A stretch of DNA of 64,000 nucleotides from Geminicoccaceae bacterium (GTDB lineage Bacteria; Pseudomonadota; Alphaproteobacteria; Geminicoccales; Geminicoccaceae), in contig JACKIN010000001.1 in the NCBI GenBank assembly GCA_020638495.1, positions 496,001 through 560,000 on the forward strand, read 5' to 3'. The first letter of the stretch is position 1. Every line of letters begins with the position of its first letter. Both the position numbers and the translations under genes were made by a program. This document shows positions 25,475 to 34,212 of the stretch, one piece after another. The notes beneath the pieces were generated by a model, which saw only the letters and a program-made list of their open reading frames with translations, was not told the DNA's origin and did not search any database.

Positions 25475-25503
25475 AGCCCGCAACAGAACCTGGAGTGGCG
25501 TGC

Positions 25504-26487
25504 ATGGCGGATACAGGCGACCCCCACGGCTTCGTGCCGCGCTCCGGCATGGACCTGCCGCGCTTCGCCGGGCCGGTCAGCTTCATGCGCCTGCCGGAGG
25601 TGGACCTCGACGAGCCGCGCGCAGCCGAGGTGCAGATCGGCCTGGTCGGCGTGCCCTGGGACGGCGGCACGACGAACCGGGCCGGTGCCCGCCATGGCCC
25701 CCGCCAGTTGCGCGATCTCTCGACCATGATCCGCCTCGTCAACCAGGCGAGCGGCATCAGGCCGTTCCACCAGGCGCGCTGCGCCGATCTCGGCGATTGC
25801 CCGGTCAACCCGGCGAGCCTCGACGACACGCTCGCCAAGATCGCCGCCTTCTATGCGCGTCTCGGCGAGGCCGGCATCGTGCCGATGACGGCGGGCGGCG
25901 ACCACCTGATCTCCCTGCCGGTGCTGCGCGGCATCGCCCGGGGCCGGACCCTCGGCATGATCCACTTCGATGCCCATACCGACCTCTACGACAGCTATTT
26001 CGGCGGCTATCGCTACACCCACGGCACGCCCTTCCGGCGCGCCTGCGAGGAGGGGCTGCTCGATCCCAGGCGTATCGTCCAGATCGGCATTCGCGGCACG
26101 GCCTATGACGGCGAGGACGTCGCCTGGGGCAGGGCCAACGGGGTCCGCATCGTCATGATCGAGGAGCTGATGGACCGCGGCACCGACGCGGTGATGGACG
26201 AGGCGCGGGAAATCGTCGGCGCCGGGCCGGTCTATGTGAGCTTCGACATCGACGGCATCGACCCGTCGATGGCGCCGGGCACCGGGACGCCGGAGATCGG
26301 CGGCTTCTCGACCCATCAGGCGCAGCGCATGGTGCGCCGCCTGCAGGGGCTCGATCTGGTCGGCGCCGATCTGGTCGAGGTCAGCCCGCCCTTCGATCCT
26401 TCGGGTCAGACCGCCTGGGTCGGGGTCAACATCATGTTCGAGCTGCTTTGCGTGCTGGCGGACGCGGTCGGCCGGCGGGCGGGTTGA
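25504..26487 (+). CDS. Agmatinase/ureohydrolase family enzyme
   Basis: A 327-residue Mn2+-dependent ureohydrolase. Metal ligands sit in the expected blocks: MTAGGDHLISLP, IHFDAHTDLYDSY and SFDIDGIDPSMAPGTGTPEIGG. The C-terminal VEVSPPFDPSGQTA is typical of the agmatinase / guanidinobutyrase / guanidinopropionase branch rather than arginase. It releases urea from a guanidino compound, but which one cannot be told from motifs. The next gene (DsbA-like isomerase) begins 4 bp after its stop, so the two probably share a transcript with maeB. Confidence 0.88.
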   Translation: MADTGDPHGFVPRSGMDLPRFAGPVSFMRLPEVDLDEPRAAEVQIGLVGVPWDGGTTNRAGARHGPRQLRDLSTMIRLVNQASGIRPFHQARCADLGDCPVNPASLDDTLAKIAAFYARLGEAGIVPMTAGGDHLISLPVLRGIARGRTLGMIHFDAHTDLYDSYFGGYRYTHGTPFRRACEEGLLDPRRIVQIGIRGTAYDGEDVAWGRANGVRIVMIEELMDRGTDAVMDEAREIVGAGPVYVSFDIDGIDPSMAPGTGTPEIGGFSTHQAQRMVRRLQGLDLVGADLVEVSPPFDPSGQTAWVGVNIMFELLCVLADAVGRRAG

Positions 26488-26491
26488 GCCA

Positions 26492-27094
26492 ATGCCCGAG
26501 CCGATCGACTTTTATTTCGATTTCTCAAGCCCTTACGCCTATCTGGCGAGCCGCCAGATCGGGACTCTCGCCGAGCGATGGGGACGCGCGGTGGCGTGGC
26601 GGCCGATGATGCTGGGCGTGGCCTTCGCCGCCACGGGCGGCCGGCCGCTCGTCGAGATTCCCCTCAAGGGCGACTACATGAAGGTGGATCTGGTGCGCAC
26701 GGCGCGCCTCGCCGGCATCCCCTTTCGCCTGCCGCGCCGCTTTCCGCTCGCCACGCTGGCCGCCGCCCGCGCCTACTACTGGCTCGAGGAGACGAGCCCG
26801 ACGCAGGCCGTGCCGTTCGCCGAGGCGGCGTTCGGCGCGTTCTTCGCGGAGGACCGGGACATCAGCGATCGGGCCGTCATCGCCGATCTTCTGGAGAGCG
26901 CGGGAGGCGACGCGGCCGCCGGGCTTGCCGCCATCGCCACGCCGGAGGTCAAGGAGCGGTTGCGGGCGGCGACCGAGGAGGCGGTGGCGCGGGGAGTCTT
27001 CGGCTCGCCCTTCTTCTTCGTCGACGGCGAGCCCTTCTGGGGCTTCGACCGGCTGCCGCAGATCGAGCTGCGGCTCGCCGAGATCGGCGCCTAG
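26492..27094 (+). CDS. 2-hydroxychromene-2-carboxylate isomerase-like (DsbA/kappa-GST fold)
   Basis: A 200-residue DsbA-like thioredoxin-fold protein of the HCCA isomerase / kappa-GST family. The N-terminal FYFDFSSPYAYLASRQI holds the glutathione-binding Ser in SSPYAYL; there is no CxxC. The helical insert is followed by the hallmark C-terminal GVFGSPFFFVDGEPFWGFDRLPQIE. NahD-type members isomerise naphthalene intermediates, but such genes are common without aromatic pathways, and none is nearby here. The actual substrate is unknown. Its stop overlaps the pheA stop on the other strand: both TAG codons lie in one CTAG at 27091-27094. Confidence 0.85.
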   Translation: MPEPIDFYFDFSSPYAYLASRQIGTLAERWGRAVAWRPMMLGVAFAATGGRPLVEIPLKGDYMKVDLVRTARLAGIPFRLPRRFPLATLAAARAYYWLEETSPTQAVPFAEAAFGAFFAEDRDISDRAVIADLLESAGGDAAAGLAAIATPEVKERLRAATEEAVARGVFGSPFFFVDGEPFWGFDRLPQIELRLAEIGA

Positions 27095-27972
27095 CGGAAG
27101 CGTTCCCTGAACGGTGAGGTCGGGTAGACGCCGAAGACCTCGATATGGTGGGCGAAGAAGCGCAGCTCGTCCATGGCGAAGCGCACCGCCTCGTCGTCCG
27201 GATGGCCCAGGATGTCGGCGTAGAACTGCGCCTGCTGGAAGGTCGGGTCGATATAGCTCTCGAGCTTCAGCATGTTGACGCCATTGGTGGCGAAGCCGCC
27301 CATGGCCTTGTAGAGCGCGGCCGGCACGTTGCGGACCTTGAAGAGGAAGCTGGTGATGGCCGGCCCGTCCTTGACCCCCGGATAGCGGGGCTCCTGGGCG
27401 AGCACGAGGAAGCGCGTGGTGTTGTGCTCGGCATCCTCGACATCGGCGGTCAGGCTGACGAGGCCGTAGATCTCCGCGGCGAGGTGCGAGGCGATGACGG
27501 CGGTCGCGAGGTCGCCCGTCCTGGCGAGGTCGGCGGCGGCACCTGCCGTGTCGGCGGCGACCACCGGCTTCAGCCCGTGCTCGTTCAGGAACTTGCGGCA
27601 CTGGCCGAGCGCGTGGACATGGCTGTGGACGTGGCGGACCGTGGCCATGGTCGCACCCGGCACGGCCAGGAGGTGGTGGTTCACCCTGAGGAACTGCTCG
27701 CCGATGATGTGCAGGCCGCAATGCGGCATCAGGTGGTGCACGTCGGCGACGCGGCCGGCGACCGTGTTGTCCACCGGGATCATGGCGTAGCGGGCGAGGC
27801 CGTCGCGAACCGCGGCGAAGGCGGATTCGAACGATTCGCAGGGCAGGGGCTCGAGTTCGGGATAGGCCTGGCGGCAGGCCATGTGCGAGTAGGCGCCGGG
27901 CCGGCCCTGGAACGCTATGCGCTGGTGTGCGCCTGCCGGATCGACCGTTTCGTCATTCGCCTGCTCATCCAT
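27091..27972 (-). CDS. pheA: Prephenate dehydratase
   Basis: A monofunctional prephenate dehydratase of 293 residues, making phenylpyruvate for phenylalanine synthesis. The catalytic domain (about 17-195) has IAFQGRPGAYSHMA, MIPVDNTVAGRVADVHHL and the active-site TRF motif in NTTRFLVLAQE. The C-terminal ACT domain (about 205-285) has FKVRNVPAALYKAMGGFATNGVNMLKLESYI, where LESY replaces the ESRP of enterobacterial enzymes; it should bind phenylalanine for feedback inhibition. The start codon overlaps the end of kdsB by 8 bases. Confidence 0.95.
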   Translation of the reverse strand: MDEQANDETVDPAGAHQRIAFQGRPGAYSHMACRQAYPELEPLPCESFESAFAAVRDGLARYAMIPVDNTVAGRVADVHHLMPHCGLHIIGEQFLRVNHHLLAVPGATMATVRHVHSHVHALGQCRKFLNEHGLKPVVAADTAGAAADLARTGDLATAVIASHLAAEIYGLVSLTADVEDAEHNTTRFLVLAQEPRYPGVKDGPAITSFLFKVRNVPAALYKAMGGFATNGVNMLKLESYIDPTFQQAQFYADILGHPDDEAVRFAMDELRFFAHHIEVFGVYPTSPFRERFR

Positions 27973-28729
27973 CGCCGAGAATCTTTCGCGCCTTTATGAG
28001 ATCCGCCGGGGTGTCGACCCCGAAGGGCACGGCTTGTACGAGCTTTACGCCGATTCGCATACCGTTCTCGAGGGCGCGCAGCTGCTCCAGCTTCTCGCGC
28101 CGCTCGAGCGGGCTCGGGGGCAGGGCGGCGAACCGGTCCAGGGCCGTCCGGGTGAAGGCATAGAGGCCGATATGGTGGTAGACGGGACCGTCGCCCCAGG
28201 GCGCGTTGGCGCGGGTGAAGTAGAGCGCCTCGCCGATCTCGGCGGAACGGAAGGAGATGATGGCCTTGACCGTGTTGGGGTCGGTCTTCTCGGCCTCGTC
28301 GTCGGTGGCGTCGGCGAGCGTCGCGATGTCGATGCCGGGGAGCGCGAAGGGGGCCAGGACGTCGTGGAGGCAGCGCGGGTCGAGTGTCGGCATGTCGCCC
28401 TGCAGGTTGATCACGCGGTCGAAGGCACCGTCGGGGTCGATCTCGAGGAGGGCGGCGTAGATCCGGTCGGTGCCGGAGGGCAGCTCGGGGTCGGTGAGCA
28501 CGGCGCGGCCGCCCACCGCCGTGATCGCCTCGGCGATTGCCGGCTCGGCGCAGGCGACGACCACCGGGCCGATCCCGGCCTCGATGGCGCGGCGCCAGAC
28601 GTGGACGATCATCGGCTCGCCCTTGATGAGGGCCAGGGGCTTGTCGGGCAGCCGCGAGGAGCGCAGGCGTGCCGGGATGAGCACCACATTGCGCGACGAA
28701 TTGACGCCGGCGGTTTCCGTAGAACTCAA
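27965..28729 (-). CDS. kdsB: 3-deoxy-manno-octulosonate cytidylyltransferase
   Basis: A 254-residue KdsB, which activates Kdo as CMP-Kdo for lipopolysaccharide inner core. The nucleotide-binding VVLIPARLRSSRLPDKPL is at the N-terminus. LPSGTDRIYAAL, VINLQGDMPTLDP, YFTRANAPWG and YHHIGLYAFTR are the family blocks. The frame has no ATG near the conserved start. TTG 28729 is chosen because CGGAG lies eight bases upstream; GTG 28687 is an alternative, and a distant ATG at 28852 would add an unrelated basic tail. Its 3' end overlaps pheA by 8 bases. It is divergent from the cytochrome gene. Confidence 0.92.
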   Translation of the reverse strand: MSSTETAGVNSSRNVVLIPARLRSSRLPDKPLALIKGEPMIVHVWRRAIEAGIGPVVVACAEPAIAEAITAVGGRAVLTDPELPSGTDRIYAALLEIDPDGAFDRVINLQGDMPTLDPRCLHDVLAPFALPGIDIATLADATDDEAEKTDPNTVKAIISFRSAEIGEALYFTRANAPWGDGPVYHHIGLYAFTRTALDRFAALPPSPLERREKLEQLRALENGMRIGVKLVQAVPFGVDTPADLIKARKILGDG

Positions 28730-28890
28730 TTTTCGGCTCCGGTCGGTAAGTCTCTCGGTAGCGACGTGGTGGTGGCTTGACGGTTCACGCCCCGGTCCGC
28801 TACCGACCACACTGCCTGGACGGAAGCATCCGCGTGCGCGGTGCGGCGGCAAGACGGGCGGCCTCGGCAGACTGGGGAACAGAATTTCCT

Positions 28891-30021
28891 ATGGCATCAT
28901 CCCTCGAACTCAACAAGGTCATCGCGGGCATCCTGACGGCCGGCATCATCGCTTCCGCGTCGGGCATCGTCGCCGGCATCCTCTATGGTCCGGCCGAGCA
29001 ACACGGGGAGCACGCGTTCAGCGTCGCCGTGTCGGATGAGCCGAGCGACGTGGCCGAGGAGGCAGCGGTGCCTTTCGAGACCCTGCTCGCCTCGGCCGAC
29101 CCGGCCGCCGGCGAGGGGCTGACCCGCCAGTGCGCCGCCTGCCACAGCTTCGAGGAGGGCGGGCCGGACAAGGTCGGCCCGCATCTCTGGGGCGTGGTCG
29201 GCCGCGACGTGGCCGGTGTGGGGAGCTTCAGCTACTCCGACGCCATTCAGGGGGTGGAGGGTGTTTGGGACTACGACAAGCTGAACGTGTATCTGAAGGC
29301 GCCGCGCGACTATGTTCCCGGCACCGCCATGAGCTTCGCCGGCATCAAGGACGACCAGAAGCGGGCCGACCTGATCGCCTATCTCCGGACGCTTTCGGAA
29401 GATCCCGTGCCGCTGCCCGAGGCCGCGCCGGTCGAGGAGTCGGCGGGCGAGGTTGACACGGCGGCAGCGGACGGGGCCGAAGCGGCGCCGGCAGCCGCGG
29501 AGGCCCCTGCGGCCGAGGAGGCTCCTGCGGCCGAGGCGGCGGAGACCGAGACGGCGGAGGCTGCGCCGGCGACCGAGGAGGCTCCTGCTGCCGAGGCGGC
29601 GGAGACCGCAACGGCCGAGGCCGCGCCGGCGGCCGAGGAGGCTCCTGCGGCGGAAGGCGCGGACGGCATGGTGGCCATGGTTGCGGCGGCGGATCCGGCG
29701 GCCGGGCAGAAGCTCTTCCGGCAGTGCGCCGCCTGCCACAGCGTCGAGGAAGGCGGCGGCAACCGGGTCGGGCCGGCGCTCTGGGGCGTCTATGACCGCG
29801 ATGTCGCGACGGGCGAAGGTTTCGACTACTCGCCGGCGCTCCAGGAGATTCCGGGCGAGTGGGACGTCGCGAAGCTGGATCATTACCTCGCGAATCCCAA
29901 GGAATTCGCGCCCGGCAACAAGATGGCCTTTGCCGGCGTGCGCAAGGAAGAGCACCGGGCGGCCCTGATCGCCTATCTGCATTCGCTCAGCGCTTCGCCC
30001 GTGCCGCTCGAAGGGCAGTGA
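28891..30021 (+). CDS. Membrane-anchored two-domain (diheme) cytochrome c
   Basis: A 376-residue protein. An N-terminal anchor (about 8-32) is followed by two copies of a CycM-like cytochrome c domain, at about 62-172 and 262-376. Haem motifs are CAACH at 81-85 and 279-283. Each domain has the expected Met-ligand segment (TAMSFAGI, NKMAFAGV) and GPHLWGVVGRDVA or GPALWGVYDRDVA. The domains are joined by an Ala/Glu-rich linker (about 173-260) built from a 60-bp tandem repeat. Both domains should face the periplasm and carry electrons between membrane complexes. No oxidase or bc1 gene is adjacent. The duplicated architecture is the unusual point. Confidence 0.92.
   Translation: MASSLELNKVIAGILTAGIIASASGIVAGILYGPAEQHGEHAFSVAVSDEPSDVAEEAAVPFETLLASADPAAGEGLTRQCAACHSFEEGGPDKVGPHLWGVVGRDVAGVGSFSYSDAIQGVEGVWDYDKLNVYLKAPRDYVPGTAMSFAGIKDDQKRADLIAYLRTLSEDPVPLPEAAPVEESAGEVDTAAADGAEAAPAAAEAPAAEEAPAAEAAETETAEAAPATEEAPAAEAAETATAEAAPAAEEAPAAEGADGMVAMVAAADPAAGQKLFRQCAACHSVEEGGGNRVGPALWGVYDRDVATGEGFDYSPALQEIPGEWDVAKLDHYLANPKEFAPGNKMAFAGVRKEEHRAALIAYLHSLSASPVPLEGQ
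29515..29655 (+). repeat. 60-bp tandem repeat encoding the cytochrome linker
   Basis: A 60-bp unit starting GAGGAGGCTCCTGC begins at 29515, at 29575 and, truncated, at 29635, giving about 2.3 near-identical copies. A further partial match to the same motif lies just upstream (about 29500). It encodes a 20-residue unit beginning EEAPAAEAAET. The high identity at DNA level suggests recent expansion or ongoing length variation. Confidence 0.85.
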
Positions 30022-30145
30022 AGCGCCGCTTCCTGTCCGCATGGTGAGATGATTGCCCGTTGATGCGGGAACCTTCATTTGCATCCTTGCGGCGCACCGC
30101 TAAAGCCAGAGCCGGGAGTGCCGGGACCGCAGATGTGAGGAACGG

Positions 30146-32002
30146 ATGACCCGTACGGCAATGATCGCGCTGGCCGCCACGCTGGCAGTCGCCTCCGTGG
30201 CCGGTGCCGCGGAGACCGCCACGCCGTCGCACGGCGTCGCCATGCATGGCGATCTCGCCTATCCGCCGGACTTCACGCATTTCGCCTATGCCGACCCGGC
30301 TGCGCCCAAGGGCGGCGAGATCGTCTTCTCGGCGATCGGCAGCTTCGACAGCCTGAACCCGTTCATCCTGCGCGGCCAGGCCGCCGCTGGCGCGGCGAAT
30401 GTCTTCGAGACGCTGACGGAGCGGTCGCGCGACGAGCCGTTCGCCGCCTACGGCCTTCTGGCCGAGACCATCGAGATGCCCGAGGACCGGTCCTGGGTCG
30501 CCTTCACGCTGCGGCCGGAGGCGCGCTGGCACGACGGCCAGCCGGTGACGGTCGAGGACGTGATCTTCAGCCTCGAGACCATCAAGACCCGGGGCCATCC
30601 CCTCTACCGCGCCTACTACGCCAACGTGACGGGGGCGGAGCCGGCCGGCGAGCGGCGCGTTCTCTTTCATTTCGACGGCGAGCTCAATCGCGAGCTGCCG
30701 CTGATCATCGGCGAGCTGCCGATCCTGCCGAAGCATTTCTGGGAAGGGCGGGACTTCGAGGCGACGACCCTCGAGCCGCTGCTCGGCAGCGGCCCCTATC
30801 GGGTGGCCAGGGTCGATCCGGGGCGGTCGCTCACCCTGGAGCGGGTGGCGGACTACTGGGGGCAGGATCTGCCGGTCAACAAGGGCCGCTACAACTTCGA
30901 TCGCATGCGCTACGAGTATTTCCGCGACGGCAACGTGGCGCTCGAGGCGTTCAAGGCGGGGCAGTACGACATCCGCATCGAGAACATCGCCCGGCTCTGG
31001 GCGACCGGCTACACCGGGCCGGCCATCGATGCCGGGCTCATCGTCAAGGAGGAGATCCAGGACGAGACCGGGGACGGCATGCAGGGTTTCGTCTTCAACA
31101 CGCGGCGCGAGATCTTCTCCGATCCGCGGGTGCGGGCGGCGCTGGCCTATGCCTTCGATTTCGAGTGGTCCAACCAGACGCTGTTCTACGGGCAGTACGC
31201 GCGGACCAAGAGCTATTTCTCCAACACCGATCTGGCGGCGCGGGAGCTGCCGGACGAGCGCGAGCTGCGGATCCTCGAGCCGTTCCGCGCGGAACTGCCG
31301 CCGGAGGTCTTCACCACCGTCTACGAGCCGCCGGTGACGGACGGCTCGGGCGAGCTGCGCGACAACCTGCGGACGGCGCTGGAGCTGCTGCGGGAGGCCG
31401 GCTGGGAGATCGACCGGAGCACCAGGAAGCTCGTGAACAGCGCGACCGGGCAACCGATGCGCTTCGAGATCCTGCTGGTCGACCCGGCCTTCGAGCGGAT
31501 CGTCGGCCCGATGCTGCGCAACCTCGAGCGGCTGGGCATCGACGCGACGATGCGGACGGTCGATACCGCCCAGTACCAGAACCGGCTGGACTCCTTCGAT
31601 TTCGACATGGTCGTGACCACCTGGGGGCAGTCGATGTCCCCGGGCAACGAGCAGCGGGACTTCTGGTCCTGCGCGGCGGCGGCAACGCCCGGCAGCCGCA
31701 ACCTGGCGGGCATCTGCGACCCGGTGGTCGATGCCCTCGTCGATCGCGTCATCGCCGCCGAGTCGCGCGAGGATCTGGTGGCCGCGACGCGCGCCCTCGA
31801 CCGTGTGCTGCTGGCGGGCCACTACGTCATTCCGCACTGGCACAGCCGCATCATCCGGGTCGCCTACTGGGACAAGCTCGCCCATCCGGACGTCTTGCCG
31901 CGCTTCGGCCTCGACCTGGATGCCTGGTGGGTCGACAAGGGCAAGGAGCAGCAGGTCGCCGAGCAGAAGCGGGCGCTGACGCAAGACGCCGCCGGCCGGT
32001 AG
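30146..32002 (+). CDS. yejA: Peptide ABC transporter substrate-binding protein (YejA-like)
   Basis: A 618-residue family 5 extracellular solute-binding protein with signal peptide (about 1-23, ending VAGAAE). YejA-like features: HGVAMHGDLAYPPDFTHFAYADPAAPKGG at the start, then SFDSLNPFILRG, WVAFTLRPEARWHDGQPVTVEDVIFSLE and the C-terminal IPHWHSRIIRVAYWDKLAHP. It should deliver oligopeptides or related amides to the YejBEF membrane complex. GAGGAA five bases before the ATG supports the start. It is the first gene of a four-gene operon with yejB, yejE and yejF. Confidence 0.92.
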   Translation: MTRTAMIALAATLAVASVAGAAETATPSHGVAMHGDLAYPPDFTHFAYADPAAPKGGEIVFSAIGSFDSLNPFILRGQAAAGAANVFETLTERSRDEPFAAYGLLAETIEMPEDRSWVAFTLRPEARWHDGQPVTVEDVIFSLETIKTRGHPLYRAYYANVTGAEPAGERRVLFHFDGELNRELPLIIGELPILPKHFWEGRDFEATTLEPLLGSGPYRVARVDPGRSLTLERVADYWGQDLPVNKGRYNFDRMRYEYFRDGNVALEAFKAGQYDIRIENIARLWATGYTGPAIDAGLIVKEEIQDETGDGMQGFVFNTRREIFSDPRVRAALAYAFDFEWSNQTLFYGQYARTKSYFSNTDLAARELPDERELRILEPFRAELPPEVFTTVYEPPVTDGSGELRDNLRTALELLREAGWEIDRSTRKLVNSATGQPMRFEILLVDPAFERIVGPMLRNLERLGIDATMRTVDTAQYQNRLDSFDFDMVVTTWGQSMSPGNEQRDFWSCAAAATPGSRNLAGICDPVVDALVDRVIAAESREDLVAATRALDRVLLAGHYVIPHWHSRIIRVAYWDKLAHPDVLPRFGLDLDAWWVDKGKEQQVAEQKRALTQDAAGR

Positions 32003-32020
32003 CGGAGCCGGCTGCAGCGA

Positions 32021-33112
32021 ATGCTGGCCTACGTCGTCCGCCGCCTGCTGCTGATCATCCCGACGCTCTTCGGCATCATGGTCGTCAATTTCGTCGTCAT
32101 CCAGGCAGCACCCGGCGGCCCGGTCGAGCAGATGATCGCCGAGATCTCCGGCACGGCGGTGGCGAGCACGGCCCGGCTGACCGGCGGGGGCGGGGACGGC
32201 CCGCGGCGCCCGGCGCAGGAACCGGGCAGCCAGTATCGGGGCGCGCAGGGCCTCGACCCGCGCTTCGTCGCCGAGATCGAGCGGATGTACGGCTTCGACA
32301 AGCCGGCCGGCGAGCGCTTCTTCCTGATGCTCGGCAATTACATCAGGCTCGATTTCGGCAAGAGCTTCTTCTCGGACAAGAGCGTCATCGGCCTGATCGG
32401 GGAGAAGCTGCCGGTCTCGATCTCGCTCGGCCTCTGGACGACCCTGCTCACCTACCTGATCTCGATCCCGCTCGGCATCAGGAAGGCGGTGCGCGACGGC
32501 AGCAGCTTCGACGTGTGGACGAGCGGCGTGGTCATCGTCGGCAGCGCCATCCCGAGCTTTCTCTTCGCCATCCTGCTCATCGTCCTGTTCGCTGGGGGCA
32601 GCTACCTCAACTGGTTTCCGCTGCGTGGGCTGGTGTCGGACAACTGGTCGGATCTCTCCTGGCCGATGCGCATCGTCGACTATTTCTGGCACATGACGCT
32701 GCCCCTGCTGTCGCTGATGATCGGTGCCTTCGCCGGCCTCACCATGCTCACGAAGAACAGCTTTCTCGACGAGATCAACAAGCAGTACGTGGTGACCGCG
32801 CGGGCCAAGGGGCTGACCGAGCGCCGGGTCCTCTACCATCACGTCTTCCGCAACTCGATGCTCATCGTCATCGCCGGCTTTCCGGGGGCGTTCATCGGCA
32901 TCCTGTTCACCGGTGCCCTCCTGACCGAGATCATCTTCTCGCTCGACGGGCTCGGGCTGCTCGGCTACGAGGCCGCGCTCCGCCGGGACTATCCGGTGAT
33001 GTTCGGCTCGCTCTTCATCTTCACCCTGCTCGGTCTCGTGGTGAAGCTGATCTCCGATCTGACCTATGTGCTGGTCGATCCGCGAATCGATTTCGAGGGC
33101 AGGGCGGGGTGA
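32021..33112 (+). CDS. yejB: ABC transporter permease YejB-like
   Basis: A 363-residue inner-membrane permease of the DppB/OppB type. TM1 near the N-terminus (about 9-30) is followed by a long periplasmic loop with a Gly/Pro-rich insert (GGGGDGPRRPAQE), then a five-helix core. The EAA loop is VTARAKGLTERRVLYHHVFRN, which contacts the ATPase. The C-terminal VLVDPRIDFEGRAG is typical of YejB. Its TGA overlaps the yejE ATG (TGATG). Confidence 0.92.
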   Translation: MLAYVVRRLLLIIPTLFGIMVVNFVVIQAAPGGPVEQMIAEISGTAVASTARLTGGGGDGPRRPAQEPGSQYRGAQGLDPRFVAEIERMYGFDKPAGERFFLMLGNYIRLDFGKSFFSDKSVIGLIGEKLPVSISLGLWTTLLTYLISIPLGIRKAVRDGSSFDVWTSGVVIVGSAIPSFLFAILLIVLFAGGSYLNWFPLRGLVSDNWSDLSWPMRIVDYFWHMTLPLLSLMIGAFAGLTMLTKNSFLDEINKQYVVTARAKGLTERRVLYHHVFRNSMLIVIAGFPGAFIGILFTGALLTEIIFSLDGLGLLGYEAALRRDYPVMFGSLFIFTLLGLVVKLISDLTYVLVDPRIDFEGRAG

Positions 33113-34212
33113 TGCGGCACGAGCCCCGCCTTCTCGGCTTCCGCCTGCGTCTCAATCCGATCAATGAACGCCGCTACTGGAATTTCCGCAACAACCGCCG
33201 CGGCTACTGGTCACTGCACATCTTCGTCCTGGTCTTCGTGCTCAGCCTGTTCGCCGAATTCATCGCCAACGAACGCCCGCTGCTCGTCTCCTATGACGGG
33301 CAGCTCTATTTTCCGGTGCTGGTCGGCTACCCGGAAACCGAGTTCGGCGGCTTTTTCCCGACCGACACCGATTACCACGATCCGTTCGTGCGCGAGCTCA
33401 TCGAGGAGAACGGCTGGATCCTCTGGCCGCCAATCCCCTACAGCTACAACACGATCGTCCGCGATCTCGGCACGCCGGCACCCTCGCCACCGACGTGGCA
33501 GAACCTGCTCGGCACCGACGACCAGGCGCGCGACGTCCTGGCCCGGGTGATCTACGGCTTTCGCATCTCGGTGCTCTTCGGGCTGACGCTCACCGTGCTG
33601 TCGTCGATCGTCGGGATCGCGGCAGGGGCGCTGCAGGGCTATTTCGGCGGCTGGGTCGACCTCGGCTTCCAGCGCTTCATGGAGATCTGGTCGGGCCTGC
33701 CGACCCTCTATCTCCTGATCATCCTCGCCAGCATCGTCACCCCGAACTTCTGGTGGCTGCTCGGGCTGATGCTGCTGTTCAGCTGGATGGGGCTGGTCGA
33801 CGTGGTGCGCGCCGAGTTCCTGCGGGCGCGCAACCTGGATTTCGTCCGCGCCGCCCGCGCCCTCGGCGTCGGCAACGCGACGATCATGTTCCGCCACATC
33901 CTGCCGAACGCCATGGTCGCGTCGCTGACCTTCATGCCCTTCATCCTGAACGGCTCGATCACCACGCTGACGAGCCTCGACTTCCTCGGCTTCGGGCTGC
34001 CGCCCGGCTCGCCGTCGCTGGGCGAGCTTCTGGCCCAGGGCAAGAACAACCTCCAGGCGCCCTGGCTCGGCATTTCCGGCTTCATGGTGCTCGCCATCAT
34101 GCTGTCCCTCCTGATCTTCATCTTCGAGGCGGTTCGCGATGCCTTCGATCCGCGCAAGACGTTCGCGGCGCTGGCGGTCGATGCCGCACCGCACGCGCGA
34201 GGGCACGCATGA
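33112..34212 (+). CDS. yejE: ABC transporter permease YejE-like
   Basis: A 366-residue inner-membrane permease of the DppC type. The N-terminal segment LNPINERRYWNFRNNRRGYWSL followed by TM1 is the YejE hallmark. A large periplasmic domain (about 60-140) follows, then the core helices. The EAA loop is VRAARALGVGNATIMFRHILPNA. It pairs with YejB in one channel. The start codon overlaps the yejB stop, and its own stop overlaps the yejF start (ATGA), so all three are translationally coupled. Confidence 0.92.
   Translation: MRHEPRLLGFRLRLNPINERRYWNFRNNRRGYWSLHIFVLVFVLSLFAEFIANERPLLVSYDGQLYFPVLVGYPETEFGGFFPTDTDYHDPFVRELIEENGWILWPPIPYSYNTIVRDLGTPAPSPPTWQNLLGTDDQARDVLARVIYGFRISVLFGLTLTVLSSIVGIAAGALQGYFGGWVDLGFQRFMEIWSGLPTLYLLIILASIVTPNFWWLLGLMLLFSWMGLVDVVRAEFLRARNLDFVRAARALGVGNATIMFRHILPNAMVASLTFMPFILNGSITTLTSLDFLGFGLPPGSPSLGELLAQGKNNLQAPWLGISGFMVLAIMLSLLIFIFEAVRDAFDPRKTFAALAVDAAPHARGHA

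Noticed and set aside
23020..25503. Plus-strand frame in phase with the agmatinase-like gene
   Set aside because: It is a shadow inside maeB; the real gene starts at ATG 25504, where family motifs begin.
29987..32842. A 951-codon open frame on the minus strand
   Set aside because: It lies opposite yejA and yejB; the sequence is low complexity (HDDD, RRRR type) and has no domain. It is a codon-bias shadow.
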